Source of the DNA: Oscillatoria sp. FACHB-1406
GTDB taxonomy: Bacteria; Cyanobacteriota; Cyanobacteriia; Cyanobacteriales; Spirulinaceae
DNA length: 64,000 nt
Direction: 5' to 3'
Assembly: GCF_014698145.1 (NCBI RefSeq)
Contig: NZ_JACJSM010000026.1
Coordinates: forward strand, 1 to 64,000
Below the pieces are notes generated by a model that was not told the DNA's origin, did no database searches, and saw nothing but the letters and a program-made list of their open reading frames with translations. The first letter of the stretch is position 1; each line of letters begins with the position of its first letter. Below, one piece after another: positions 34,496 through 43,821 of the stretch. Both the position numbers and the translations under genes were made by a program.

Positions 34496-35224
34496 TTAGT
34501 CTCGACTATTGAGCGCAATCAGCAGTCTTAAAATAAAGATAAACAGGTTGATATACGTTAAATACATCGACAGCGCCGCCAGCAGGTTTTGGTCGTCGCG
34601 GTAGGTGCGGGGCAAAATGTAGAAATCGACCACCGACGCACCTGCAAACAGCACGACTCCCACGCCAGAGATAGCAATCTCTATCCAACTGGGCGTGCCG
34701 AAGCCAAAAACGGTAAAGAGCAGTTGAACGATTAAGACGACAAACAGCGCGATAATGCCGATTTGCACGGTTTGCGTTAGCGCCAGTCCATCTTTGTCGG
34801 AAAGGTTAGAACCGATACTGCGCGCCGCGATAAAAGTTATCCCGCAGGCGATCGCGGCGACTCCTACGCCCTGAATGCCCACTCCCGAAGTTCCCAGCGC
34901 TACGGCGACAAGCCCGCTGAGGGTATAGCCGGAAAGCAAGCTGTAGAGCGCGAGTAAGGGGAGGGCGACGGTATTATTGCCGCGTTCGGCAATCCCGCGC
35001 ACGACGAAGTAAAGAGCGAATTCGGCAACGAGGGCAATCCAGAAGGTTGTCATAAACAAACCGGGATTGTTGCCCAACATCCCGAGTCCGCCGTAAGTAC
35101 CGACAGCGGTTAAAACCAGCCCGCCGCCAAGGAAAGGTAAAGCTCTGGGGATGACATTCGGGCCGAGTAGCGCTGAAGATTGCGCTTGGCGAATGGCATC
35201 GCGAAAGTTCGTTGTATTAGCCAT
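34496..35224 (-). CDS. Bax inhibitor-1 family membrane protein
   Basis: A 242-residue protein with about seven membrane helices and the BI-1/YccA/LFG pattern at the C-terminus (ISGVGVVLFAGASVVDFYIL ... LAALSMYLTYINLFIFILRLL). Members are pH-dependent calcium leak channels or protease modulators; cyanobacterial function is not established. The N-terminus (residues 1-25) is soluble. Confidence 0.83.
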   Translation of the reverse strand: MANTTNFRDAIRQAQSSALLGPNVIPRALPFLGGGLVLTAVGTYGGLGMLGNNPGLFMTTFWIALVAEFALYFVVRGIAERGNNTVALPLLALYSLLSGYTLSGLVAVALGTSGVGIQGVGVAAIACGITFIAARSIGSNLSDKDGLALTQTVQIGIIALFVVLIVQLLFTVFGFGTPSWIEIAISGVGVVLFAGASVVDFYILPRTYRDDQNLLAALSMYLTYINLFIFILRLLIALNSRD

Positions 35225-35470
35225 ATCTCACAGAAATGTCGATCCGAATCGGTATAGGTTGAACTACTACTAGCATAGTCTTCAGAGCCGGGAAATGGTT
35301 GGGGCAATACGCTGGGTTGGCAATGCGCTGCAATTCTGGAGAGGAAGGCACTCCTATCGCATCGTTAAATATATTTAACAAGCACTGGATAAAAATCACC
35401 GTTTTCCCTGAAGGGTTGTGATAGTCTGAAATGGCATATTTCCGATCGCTGTGCATCGACCCCTGGCGCT

Positions 35471-37762
35471 ATGATTTCCCCGGCCGCACCTACCCCAAGC
35501 CCAAACGAAGATAGTCCTTCTGGAGTTCTCCTGGCGAAGGGATTGACCGAAAAATCGACGAATTATAAAAAGCTGATTGCGGCGGTTTTGGGCTGGACGG
35601 GAAAGGAACCTTTTCTGACGCAAATGCTGTGCAAGTTAATCGTGGATGCCCCGGATAAGCCATCAGAAGGCGGTGAAGGGGAATGGGTCGATAACTTGGT
35701 GCGATCGCAATGGCTGGAAAATTGGGAAAGTCGCGATGAGCTAAAATCCTTACGAGCGACGCGCGATCGCCTCAGACAGCCCAAACCGCGCAGCATTAAG
35801 ATGTTGCAACTCTATCGCGAAATTTTGCAACAAGGCGAGATAGCCGCGAATAACAGCGCCGAACAGAAGGAACTGCAACTGCTGGGCTTGGTGGCAAAGC
35901 AGGGGACAAAACTGAGGGTTCATAACTGGATTCAAGCCTCGATTTTTAACCTGGAGTGGGTGGAGAACACCCTCGAAAATTTGCACGAAAAAGTCGAGTC
36001 CTCGGATGCGGAATTCGTGCAAGGGTTTGCAGAATTAGAACGCAAGCTGTTAATCGCCCAAGTCGATATCCTGGCGCAAACCGATCGCGCGGCGGCAGAC
36101 GATAGCAGCGTCGCGCAAACCTTGTACGAGGTGTTGCGAGATGTGACGGCAAAGGTTGGCGAAATTCTGGCGGCCGAGCGCACGACGATTTTTCTGCTTA
36201 ACGAAGATAAAACCGAGTTATGGTCGTTGGTGGCCCAAGGACAAAGCGGCGAATTTCTCGATATTCAATTGCGCATCGGCGAGGGAATCGCCGGTCAAGT
36301 GGCAGCCGAGCGGCAGATTATTCATATTCCGGATAATGTGTATAGCGACCCGCGATCGCAGTTGGTTAAGGAGTTTGATAAAAAGTACAACTACCAAACT
36401 AACAATATCCTCGCTTTTCCCATTCTCGACGACCATCAAGAGTTGATTGCGGTGATTCAACTCCTTAATAAAGTGCCGCAGGCGGAAACGGCGATGAAAG
36501 GGTTTACCGTAACCGATATCGAACGGTTGGCAAAGTGCGTCGTGCCGATTCGCCGTATTTTGGAGATTTGTCAGTCAGCTTATGCGGCGACGAAGAAGGT
36601 GCGGGCGACGGCAGCGCTGGCGGAGGCGACGCGATCGCTCGACAGTCTCGATTTGGCCGATGCAACAACCGTATTGCAAACGATCATGCAGGCGGCTAAA
36701 AAGCTCATGAATGCCGATCGCTCGACTTTATGGCTAGTCGATCGCGATCGCGGCGAGTTATGGACGGAATTGCCGCAAAAAGTTATTATTCGCTGTCCCA
36801 TCGGCGTAGGGTTTGCCGGGAAAGTCGCCGAAACCCGCAAACCAACAATTATTCCCTTCGATCTCTACGATAATCCTCACGCAACAAATGCGAAGAAAAC
36901 TGACGAAAAAACACGCTATCGCACTTGTAGCTTATTATGTATGCCGGTGTTCGGTCCCGATGGCGAATTGTTGGGCGTGACGCAACTGGTGAACAAGCGC
37001 AAGCCGGGAACGAATCTGGAGTACGATCCCGTCTCTTGGCCGATGGTGCCGGATTATTTTAAGGCGAGTTTTGATAAGAACGATCGCCAATCGATGCAGG
37101 TGTTTAACGAACGAGTCGGTGCAATTCTTAATTACGTCCGCACCCACCAAGCGGCTAAGCGGAGTGCTGAGGAAACGCCGCGAGAGACGTTCTATCAAGC
37201 GCTGGTTTTGTTGAGTGAGGCGATCGCATTTCGCTCGACCTCCAGCTACGAAACGCTTTATGCTTGGCTGGAATTGATTGGTACTGCCCTTCGCCAAGCA
37301 GTGAATTGCGAGGCTGTAACGATCTTTTTGTTCGATCGCGCGGCTCGGGAATTGGGAACGTTAGTGGCAGATTCGCCGGGAGATGCGGTTCGCGAAACGA
37401 TTGTACCGTGCGATCGCGGTTTTGCGGCGCGGGTTCTGGCCGATCGCTCGGTGCGGCTTAACAATAACCTCGACAGCGATCCCGCCGCGCTACGATCGGA
37501 GGAATACCAAACCGTCAAAGCAACTTCCCTGCACCACATTCTCTTATTTCCTTTTTTTGATAGCGCGGAAATGCCTGTGGCGATTATTCGCTTTCTCAAT
37601 AAACTAAACGATCCGCTCGTTGCAGGCGTTCCTCTTTCCGAGCAAATCGATCCGGAGGGATTTCTTAAAGCCGATGCGAGATTGCTTCACAAGCATCGAG
37701 AAAACCTTCTTCCCTTACTCCTCGCCTGCCAAACTTTCTACAGCAACATTCGACAGCATTAA
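35471..37762 (+). CDS. Triple-GAF sensor protein with STAND-type winged-helix N-terminus
   Basis: A 763-residue protein. Residues about 25-170 match the C-terminal winged-helix part of cyanobacterial AAA-like (nSTAND) proteins: WTGKEPFLTQMLCKLI, WLENWESRDELKSLRATRDRL, and VHNWIQASIFNLEWVENTL, but the P-loop NTPase that normally precedes it is missing. Three GAF domains follow (about 205-340, 395-515, 590-720). No kinase, cyclase or GGDEF output is present. It may act as a ligand-sensing regulator by protein contact. The gene is divergent from the BI-1 gene. Confidence 0.8.
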   Translation: MISPAAPTPSPNEDSPSGVLLAKGLTEKSTNYKKLIAAVLGWTGKEPFLTQMLCKLIVDAPDKPSEGGEGEWVDNLVRSQWLENWESRDELKSLRATRDRLRQPKPRSIKMLQLYREILQQGEIAANNSAEQKELQLLGLVAKQGTKLRVHNWIQASIFNLEWVENTLENLHEKVESSDAEFVQGFAELERKLLIAQVDILAQTDRAAADDSSVAQTLYEVLRDVTAKVGEILAAERTTIFLLNEDKTELWSLVAQGQSGEFLDIQLRIGEGIAGQVAAERQIIHIPDNVYSDPRSQLVKEFDKKYNYQTNNILAFPILDDHQELIAVIQLLNKVPQAETAMKGFTVTDIERLAKCVVPIRRILEICQSAYAATKKVRATAALAEATRSLDSLDLADATTVLQTIMQAAKKLMNADRSTLWLVDRDRGELWTELPQKVIIRCPIGVGFAGKVAETRKPTIIPFDLYDNPHATNAKKTDEKTRYRTCSLLCMPVFGPDGELLGVTQLVNKRKPGTNLEYDPVSWPMVPDYFKASFDKNDRQSMQVFNERVGAILNYVRTHQAAKRSAEETPRETFYQALVLLSEAIAFRSTSSYETLYAWLELIGTALRQAVNCEAVTIFLFDRAARELGTLVADSPGDAVRETIVPCDRGFAARVLADRSVRLNNNLDSDPAALRSEEYQTVKATSLHHILLFPFFDSAEMPVAIIRFLNKLNDPLVAGVPLSEQIDPEGFLKADARLLHKHRENLLPLLLACQTFYSNIRQH

Positions 37763-37801
37763 GAGCGCTGCCGGGATGAACAATTGCTCTCATTTTTAAT
37801 T

Positions 37802-38374
37802 TTACTTAAGTAGCGTCGCTAATTCGTTAGTCGAGGTTCCTAAAATGCGCGCCAGCATTCCGATTTCGTTATTGCTGAAGCCGTCTCGAATTTCAATGAG
37901 TTCCTGAACGCTTTTGCCGAGGATTCTTGATAGCACTTTCAGTTGCTCGTTACTGACTTCCTTGCCGCGATAAATATCCCGCAATTCTTCGGGAGAAAGG
38001 CGGTAGGAGTTACAAAAGAAAATAAATTCTTTATCGGGGACATTTAATTCTCTTTGGCGATCGCGCAATAGATAAGCAATCGCTCGCGTTCCGTGTTCCG
38101 GGCGCTTAGCTTGCTCTAAATACTTTTGAATCAGTTGATTGACTTGGTTCGGCGTTTTTCCCGATCGCTTCAAAATATCCAGACAAGCGATATGGAGGGC
38201 TTTGGTTAAGACTTCCTTTTCTTCCCGCAACTGCTCGCTTTCATTGAACGTTTCGACAATCCGCGAGGCAAATTCGGGCGTACAAAACCCTACATCCAGA
38301 TTATCGTAAGTAACCGCGATGTAGGCACGGTCTGGGTCGAATTCGATCTGAATGGTTTGGCTGTTTTGCGTCAT
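37802..38374 (-). CDS. Hypothetical regulatory-type protein
   Basis: A 190-residue protein not recognised. The C-terminal half is helical with repeated short motifs (LSPEELRDIYRGKEVSNEQLKVLSRILGKSVQELIEI, then NEIGMLARILGTSTNELATLL) resembling tandem helix-turn-helix or XRE-like units. The ATG at 38374 (MTQNSQTIQIEFDPD) gives a compact beginning; the frame stays open upstream to 38512, and that start is possible. Confidence 0.55.
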   Translation of the reverse strand: MTQNSQTIQIEFDPDRAYIAVTYDNLDVGFCTPEFASRIVETFNESEQLREEKEVLTKALHIACLDILKRSGKTPNQVNQLIQKYLEQAKRPEHGTRAIAYLLRDRQRELNVPDKEFIFFCNSYRLSPEELRDIYRGKEVSNEQLKVLSRILGKSVQELIEIRDGFSNNEIGMLARILGTSTNELATLLK

Positions 38375-38512
38375 TAATCTAAAGACTCTTGCTTGATGGC
38401 GCGAATGGGCAAAACCCAAGGCTTGAAGGATTAGCTCAACGTCGAATGCTAGCGAAAAGTGAAATGTTGTTTGTATCGCGATCGTCAATCGTTTTGACGC
38501 ATTTGCGTGCAA

Positions 38513-38883
38513 TCTCCCCGTTTTTGCTGCCTTCTGACTTTTTCAGGCCGTTGGAAGTCGTATTGTGTTCATTATGCTCGCGATCGCCGGTCTTGTCCAG
38601 TCGAAGTTTGACTGAGAGCCTTCCCGCTCGGTCGTCCAAGCCGCTGCAAGCTTTCTACAAATCATTGTACGCCATTACAAAGAAATTACTGAAATAGCAC
38701 TAATTTATTTTTATTTGAGAAAAAAGATGAAAATATAAGTAAAAATACGGACGAGTGAATTTTTTGATAGATTCTACGGTCAAGTCCAGATAACCGATCC
38801 GCTTCTTTCCCCCCCTCCTCGAAAAAATCGCCTACTCTAAAGATTAAGGTAACAATCTTTAGCAAAATTTCAACCAACGACTC
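38513..38883. other. Intergenic region upstream of msrA
   Basis: AT-rich near 38690-38760; no gene or defined signal recognised. Probably holds the msrA promoter. Confidence 0.45.
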
Positions 38884-39546
38884 ATGGCACTATTTGGATT
38901 TGGCAAAAAGTTAACCCTTCCCTCGGAAGCAGAAGCTTTACCGGGGCGCTCGGAATCGATGTCGGTTCCCGCTCAGCACTACGTTAACAGCAATCCCCTC
39001 AAGCCTCCCTTTCCCGAAGGCTTAGAGACCGCTATGTTCGGCTTGGGATGCTTCTGGGGAGCAGAGCGCAAATTTTGGCAGCAAGAGGGCGTTTTTGTCA
39101 CGGCAGTGGGTTATGCAGCAGGCGTAACTCCAAACCCGACTTATCAAGAAGTCTGTTCGGGAAGAACGGGTCATAACGAAGTCGTTCTGGTCGTTTTCGA
39201 CCCAAAAATTATCGACTATTCAGAGTTGCTGAAAGTATTTTGGGAAAGTCACAACCCGACTCAAGGAATGCGCCAGGGTAATGATACTGGGACGCAGTAT
39301 CGTTCCGGTATTTATGTTTACAGCGATCGCCAACGCCAACTGGCAGAAACTTCCAAAGCCTCTTACCAAGAAGCTTTAAGTGCAGCAGGCTATGGCGAGA
39401 TTACCACCGAGATTCTCGATGCTCCCGAATTCTACTACGCTGAAGCTTATCACCAGCAGTACCTCGCCAAAAATCCCAACGGCTACTGCGGTTTAGGGGG
39501 AACCCAGGTCAGTTGTCCGATTCCGACGGCAGTTCCCGCGCCTTAG
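38884..39546 (+). CDS. msrA: Peptide methionine-S-sulfoxide reductase
   Basis: A 220-residue MsrA that repairs oxidised methionine. The catalytic Cys56 is in GLGCFWGAE, followed by [26 protein letters not shown] and SGIYVYSD, all diagnostic. A 45-residue N-terminal extension and C-terminal cysteines ([13 protein letters not shown]) for recycling are present, as in longer MsrA forms. Confidence 0.95.
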   Translation: MALFGFGKKLTLPSEAEALPGRSESMSVPAQHYVNSNPLKPPFPEGLETAMFGLGCFWGAERKFWQQEGVFVTAVGYAAGVTPNPTYQEVCSGRTGHNEVVLVVFDPKIIDYSELLKVFWESHNPTQGMRQGNDTGTQYRSGIYVYSDRQRQLAETSKASYQEALSAAGYGEITTEILDAPEFYYAEAYHQQYLAKNPNGYCGLGGTQVSCPIPTAVPAP

Positions 39547-39601
39547 AGAATCGGTTCGTTCCTCGCGATTGTACACAATAGCAAAGGTCAGAATTGCCGA
39601 T

Positions 39602-39631
39602 TGTAGGGACGAATGCTGATTCGTTCCTACA
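39602..39631. repeat. Imperfect palindrome after msrA
   Basis: TGTAGGGACGAAT and ATTCGTTCCTACA, one mismatch, short loop. Same TGTAGGGACG start as the palindrome at 15561. It may end msrA transcription but has no T run. Confidence 0.65.
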
Positions 39632-39767
39632 TCTTTAAGCTCTCCGCCAAGAACGGTAATGCTCGCTCTGTCCTAAACTTTCTTCCATCTCGAATAGCAG
39701 CCGAGCCGTATTTTTAAATAATGCTTGCTTGATTTTAGAGATATATGCTAAAATAATAAACCGTTAC

Positions 39768-39841
39768 GGACGCATAGCTCAGTTGGTTAGAGTACCACGT
39801 TGACATCGTGGGGGTCACTGGTTCGAGTCCAGTTGCGTCCA
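39768..39841 (+). tRNA. tRNA-Val (anticodon GAC)
   Basis: Cloverleaf read by eye: acceptor GGACGCA / TGCGTCC; D arm GCTC...GAGT; anticodon stem CCACG / CGTGG around loop TTGACAT, giving anticodon GAC for valine; T arm ACTGG-TTCGAGT-CCAGT; discriminator A. The 3' CCA is not encoded. It lies alone between msrA and the histidine kinase gene. Confidence 0.95.
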
Positions 39842-39968
39842 TTCAAGGCTACAGAAGGTTTTCAGCGATTTGTACCTTCTAATTTGTATCGTGCTAACTT
39901 CTAATGCGACTAATTTGTGTCTGAAGCATTAGGTTTACTATACGACTCGCGAGACTCAGTTTATTTCA

Positions 39969-41330
39969 TTATTTAGCCGCTGGAAGTAGGACGGTAAAGG
40001 TCGTGCCGCGATTGAGGACGCTGCTGACGCTAATCTGTCCGCGATGGCTTTCGACGATCGCGCGCGCGATCGCGAGTCCCAATCCCGTCCCCATTTCGCC
40101 TTCAGGATCCCTAGCCCGCGCCGGATCCACCCGATAGAAGCGCTCGAACAAATTAGGAACCGCAGATTCGGGAATGCCCGCCCCAGTATCGCGCACCTGC
40201 ACCTGCAACCAAGTCGTGCGGTCTTTTTTGACGCGCTGCAACTCAACTTCTACGGCTGCTTCTTGCCCCTGTTGGCTGGATACTTCTTGTAAATTAGCGT
40301 GTTCGAGCGCGTTGCTAATTAAGTTGGTAAACAAACGCGCCAACCGATCCCAATCGCCCTTCGTCTCAAAAACCGCTTCGCCCAAAGCACAAGCTTCTTC
40401 TTCGGGTTCGACAATGCGCGCCGACAGATAAATTCCTTGCTGTTCGGCGATAAGGCGCTGTTCTTCAATCGCTTCAATTAAAAGCGCATCGAGGGGTAAC
40501 TCTTGTTCGTCGCCTAGCAGCATTCCGCTATCGGAACGGGCTAAAAATAACAAATCGTTGGTTAAGCGCCCCAAGCGGCGCGTCAAGCGTTCGATCGCTT
40601 GGAGTTGGCGTTGCCGTTGTTGCGGTTCGGCATCGGGGTAGGCGAGGGCAGTTTGGACGTTGGTTTGAATTGTTGCGATCGGATTTCTCAGTTCGTGGGA
40701 AGCATCGGCGGTAAATTGTTTTAAGCGCTGGTAGGAATCGCGCACGGGTTGAATGGCTAGCCCCGATAGCCACCAACCCACCCCGGCAGAGCAGCCGACC
40801 ATCGCGATTGTTGCCGCGCTTAAGTCTACAATCAGTTGGTGGATCGGTTTGGTGACTTCAAACCAAGGATGGCTGACGCGCAGGTAGCCAATAATCGCCC
40901 GCTGGCGCAGGGGTTCGGCGATGTTGCGTTCGATTGGTTGCGTAACTTGTCGCAGAAGTGTATTGCCGGGGACGCGAACGGTATGACCTCGCGAGTAGGG
41001 TTGTAGGGGAAGCTCGAGGGGTTCGGGAAAGGTAGACCAAAGTAGCTGTCCGTTGGAGTCGAACCATTCAATCTCAATCCGATCGTCGCCCACAACTTCG
41101 ACATTGCGATCGAAATTGACTTTCGCGCCTGCTTCGGTTTGGAGAACGAGCGATCGCTCCACAACCTCGACGACATGATTGAGCGTATCGTCAATGCGAT
41201 CGATCAACGTACTGCGGACATACCCATAAACCCCTGTCGCAAAGACAAGCAGCAACAGCGCCGTAACGCCTGCATACCAGAGTGCTAAGCGACGGCGAGT
41301 TGCTTGAAACATTAACGAACCGTTGGACAT
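39969..41330 (-). CDS. Two-component sensor histidine kinase
   Basis: A 453-residue membrane kinase. TM1 (about 15-37) and TM2 (about 168-190) flank a periplasmic sensor; the phospho-accepting His212 lies in FTADASHELRNPIATIQ, followed by N box NLISNALEHA, G1 DTGAGIPE, F box LFERFYRVD and G2 GTGLGLAIA. The overall pattern resembles RppB/NrsS-type kinases of cyanobacteria, but no RppA-like regulator is adjacent, so the partner is unknown. DUF2949 lies 24 bases upstream on the same strand. Confidence 0.9.
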   Translation of the reverse strand: MSNGSLMFQATRRRLALWYAGVTALLLLVFATGVYGYVRSTLIDRIDDTLNHVVEVVERSLVLQTEAGAKVNFDRNVEVVGDDRIEIEWFDSNGQLLWSTFPEPLELPLQPYSRGHTVRVPGNTLLRQVTQPIERNIAEPLRQRAIIGYLRVSHPWFEVTKPIHQLIVDLSAATIAMVGCSAGVGWWLSGLAIQPVRDSYQRLKQFTADASHELRNPIATIQTNVQTALAYPDAEPQQRQRQLQAIERLTRRLGRLTNDLLFLARSDSGMLLGDEQELPLDALLIEAIEEQRLIAEQQGIYLSARIVEPEEEACALGEAVFETKGDWDRLARLFTNLISNALEHANLQEVSSQQGQEAAVEVELQRVKKDRTTWLQVQVRDTGAGIPESAVPNLFERFYRVDPARARDPEGEMGTGLGLAIARAIVESHRGQISVSSVLNRGTTFTVLLPAAK

Positions 41331-41354
41331 CGGGCAAACGCCCCTCGGACTCCG

Positions 41355-41561
41355 TTAGCTCAACCCTTGGGGACTTTCCATCCAATCGAAGATGCGATCG
41401 AGTTGTTCGAGCGTGACTAAGCCATACTGCCACAAAATCATGGGGAGAGGGCTAGGGCTTCTTTTATACTGGCGTTCGGCAATCGCGATCGAATCCGTTG
41501 AAAGCGCTAATTCTTCTTTAAGGAAGCGAATAAATCGACGATAAGTCACTGGTTTCATCAT
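41355..41561 (-). CDS. DUF2949 domain protein
   Basis: A 68-residue protein with the cyanobacterial DUF2949 pattern: RRFIRFLKEELALSTDSIAIAER then LPMILWQYGLVTLEQLDRIFDWME. Function unknown. The frame starts with two Met codons; GGTG precedes. Probably co-transcribed with the histidine kinase that follows after 24 bases. Confidence 0.85.
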   Translation of the reverse strand: MMKPVTYRRFIRFLKEELALSTDSIAIAERQYKRSPSPLPMILWQYGLVTLEQLDRIFDWMESPQGLS

Positions 41562-42214
41562 GGTATTTCACCACCCGGTTTTTAAAATTTTGAAAAGTAT
41601 TAAACTGAGATTTTATCTAGCAACTTCAGTAGAGACCGAAGGCAATGCCCATCGGTTCCGTATCGTTTGGTTAACTTGACGATGGGTTCATCGAGCGATG
41701 CCGTTGAGCTTCGCTATCACTGGAAACCGCGATCGCTCGAGAAGACCTCAAACGCTGTCCTTGGTTCTTTCAGAACAGAAGTTTTCGCAGTATCGTTTTT
41801 GCGAATACAACTCCTCTCGATCGCCGGTCTTTTATCGCCCCAATAGCCTATCGAGTGAGGCCGATCTCACACCTAAATTCCGAGGCTGACTACTACCGCC
41901 ACCAGTTTACTCGTCTCGTCTCGCGAAATCGAATCGGTTTGCGAGGCGTGTTGGAAACTTAACCGTACATCTCATCCGAACGATCTCAGAACTCAATGTA
42001 GGATGTTAATCGCGTCAGGCTCACTTGGTTGCGCATCATTCTACCATCATTTTTGCGTGACAATTCTACCTATAAAGAAAGATATCCTTTAGAATTGATT
42101 GAAGCTATCTTAAGCGATCGACGATCGGGCTGAAGTCTCGGTTTCCAATTTTGAAACGGAATCGAGCCGTAGAGGAAGTTAAAGATAGAAGCCAATCGAG
42201 CCGACACAAACGAT
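41562..42214. other. Intergenic region, about 650 bases
   Basis: No gene, tRNA or defined repeat recognised; HIP1-type sites only. Short open frames on both strands look random. Confidence 0.5.
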
Positions 42215-42787
42215 TTATTGTCCGCTTGCATCTGCCCCCAAGCGAAGCTCGACACCATCGCCAATTTTCAACCCCAACTCTTCAGCGCGCCCCTCCCGCA
42301 GTTCGATCACGCCATCGATGGGTTCTGCCGGACCGTAAGTGGGGCAAGGATCGTCGGTGCAGGGCGGTGCGGTGACAATCGCGCGAATGACTCCCTGGCG
42401 AACAAACACCATATCCAGCCCCACCGGTACGTTTTTCATCCAAAACCCAACTTCCCGCGCTGGAGTAAAGGGAAATAGCATTCCTCGATTATCCGGCAAG
42501 CGATCGCGAAACATCAGACCGAGGGACTGCTGGGCGGAAGTACGCGCTACCTCCAACTCAATCGTTTCGCCGCCCAAAACCGCTGTGGCTTCAATCGGTA
42601 ACACCTGTCCTCCCGGTGGTGTTGAAATGATAGACGTACCTGTACTCGCAGAGTTGGAGCTACTAGGAGTCGAACCCGGAGTCGCACAACCGAACATGAA
42701 TATGCTAATCGCTAGTATGGTACTCAGTTTACCCAGCCCGCAGAAGTTTTTTTCTTTTTCGATTGGCAATTGTCTTTCATTCTTCAT
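42215..42787 (-). CDS. DUF192 lipoprotein
   Basis: A 190-residue protein. Residues 20-34 form a signal with a lipobox at MFGC (Cys34), followed by a Ser/Thr-rich spacer. The DUF192 domain spans about 65-185 (IELEVARTSAQQSLGLMFRDRLPDNRGMLFPF, GFWMKNVPVGLDMVFV, CPTYGPAEPIDGVIELREG). The domain is a small beta barrel of unknown function. Two tandem repeats lie just upstream. Confidence 0.82.
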   Translation of the reverse strand: MKNERQLPIEKEKNFCGLGKLSTILAISIFMFGCATPGSTPSSSNSASTGTSIISTPPGGQVLPIEATAVLGGETIELEVARTSAQQSLGLMFRDRLPDNRGMLFPFTPAREVGFWMKNVPVGLDMVFVRQGVIRAIVTAPPCTDDPCPTYGPAEPIDGVIELREGRAEELGLKIGDGVELRLGADASGQ

Positions 42788-42805
42788 TCATTTTATTTCC
42801 CATTC

Positions 42806-42958
42806 ATTCTCAATTTTCCATTATCGAATGGCCCTGACTTAAAGCTGGTGGGCGCTGCCCACCCTACGAAACTTCATTCATTCTATTTCAATCTTTATTC
42901 TCAATTTTCCATTATTGAATGGCCCTGACTTAAAGCGGGTGGGCGCTGCCCACCCTAC
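42806..42958 (+). repeat. Tandem duplication of a 91-base repeat unit with hairpin
   Basis: Two near copies with a 91-base period, each running from ATTCTCAATTTTCCATTAT through GAATGGCCCTGACTTAAAGC to the GGTGGGC-GCT-GCCCACC hairpin (42847-42867 and 42938-42958). The duplication lies upstream of the DUF192 gene and downstream of the NblR-type gene. Confidence 0.8.
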
Positions 42959-43008
42959 AAAACATCTAACTCTTCATTCATTATCAATTATCCATTATCA
43001 ATTAATAA

Positions 43009-43704
43009 CTAGGTTTCCCGAAGAACGTAACCTACGCCTCGTACCGTCTGAATCAAACGCTTCTCGCCTTCATCTTCAATCTTAAGACGCAAGTAGCGAA
43101 TATACACCTCAATCACGTTCGACTCCCCTAAAAAATCGTAGCCCCAAACATTCTCGAGAATTTGCTCCCGCGTTAAAACCTCGCGAGGATGACCCATTAA
43201 ATACTTTAACAACTCAAATTCCTTCATCGTCAAATCGATGCCCCTGCCGTTCCGAAAAGCACGGCGCGTTGATAAATCGAGGCTTAAATCGCCAAAGCGC
43301 AACTGTTCGCTTTGGGTTTCTGGCGGTTGTAGGTAGAAGCGAACTACCTCTAAAAACGTTTGCCGACAATTCAACTTCAACAGATAGTCATCTGCCCCTG
43401 CTTCCAGACAAGCAATGCGAGCTTCCACCGAGTCCGTTGCCGTCAGCATCAGAATGGGAATGCGATTGCCGCTACTTCTAATTTGGCGACACAATTGCAA
43501 TCCCGCATCGCCTGCAAGAGCTTGATCCAATACCATCATCGCTGGTTGAAGTTCGTTGACGCGGTGCAGTCCTTTGTTTGTATCGGTGACAATGGCTGTT
43601 GCGTAGCCTGCTTCTTGCAAATCGAGGCTTGCCTGTTGCGTAAAGTCCTCATCTGTTTTGACTAACATAACGCAGGGATGGGGGTCAACAGAAGCAACAG
43701 ACAT
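43009..43704 (-). CDS. nblR: OmpR/PhoB-type response regulator, NblR-like
   Basis: A 231-residue response regulator. The receiver (about 10-120) has phospho-acceptor Asp60 and Lys110, but the acidic pair is only partly kept (VKTDED: Thr17-Asp18) and Pro after Lys110 is replaced by Leu. The C-terminal winged helix (about 137-231: LTMKEFELLKYLMGHPREVLTREQILENVWGYDF, VRGVGYVLRE) binds DNA. The whole protein resembles NblR, the regulator of phycobilisome degradation under starvation, known to work with an atypical receiver. SipA, another member of the NblS network, is in this window. It lies 117 bases downstream of nadK. Confidence 0.68.
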   Translation of the reverse strand: MSVASVDPHPCVMLVKTDEDFTQQASLDLQEAGYATAIVTDTNKGLHRVNELQPAMMVLDQALAGDAGLQLCRQIRSSGNRIPILMLTATDSVEARIACLEAGADDYLLKLNCRQTFLEVVRFYLQPPETQSEQLRFGDLSLDLSTRRAFRNGRGIDLTMKEFELLKYLMGHPREVLTREQILENVWGYDFLGESNVIEVYIRYLRLKIEDEGEKRLIQTVRGVGYVLRET

Positions 43705-43821
43705 GGGGGTGAATTATAAATTATGAATTATGAATGCTGAATGCGCTCAATGCTCAATGATGAAAGGGGGACGGGGTGAGAGACTAAAACCTAAGACCTA
43801 CCCACTATTCGCGATTCCCCG

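Noticed and set aside
42806-42958. Possible CRISPR array
   Set aside because: Only two copies of one long unit, no regular short repeats with unique spacers and no cas genes.
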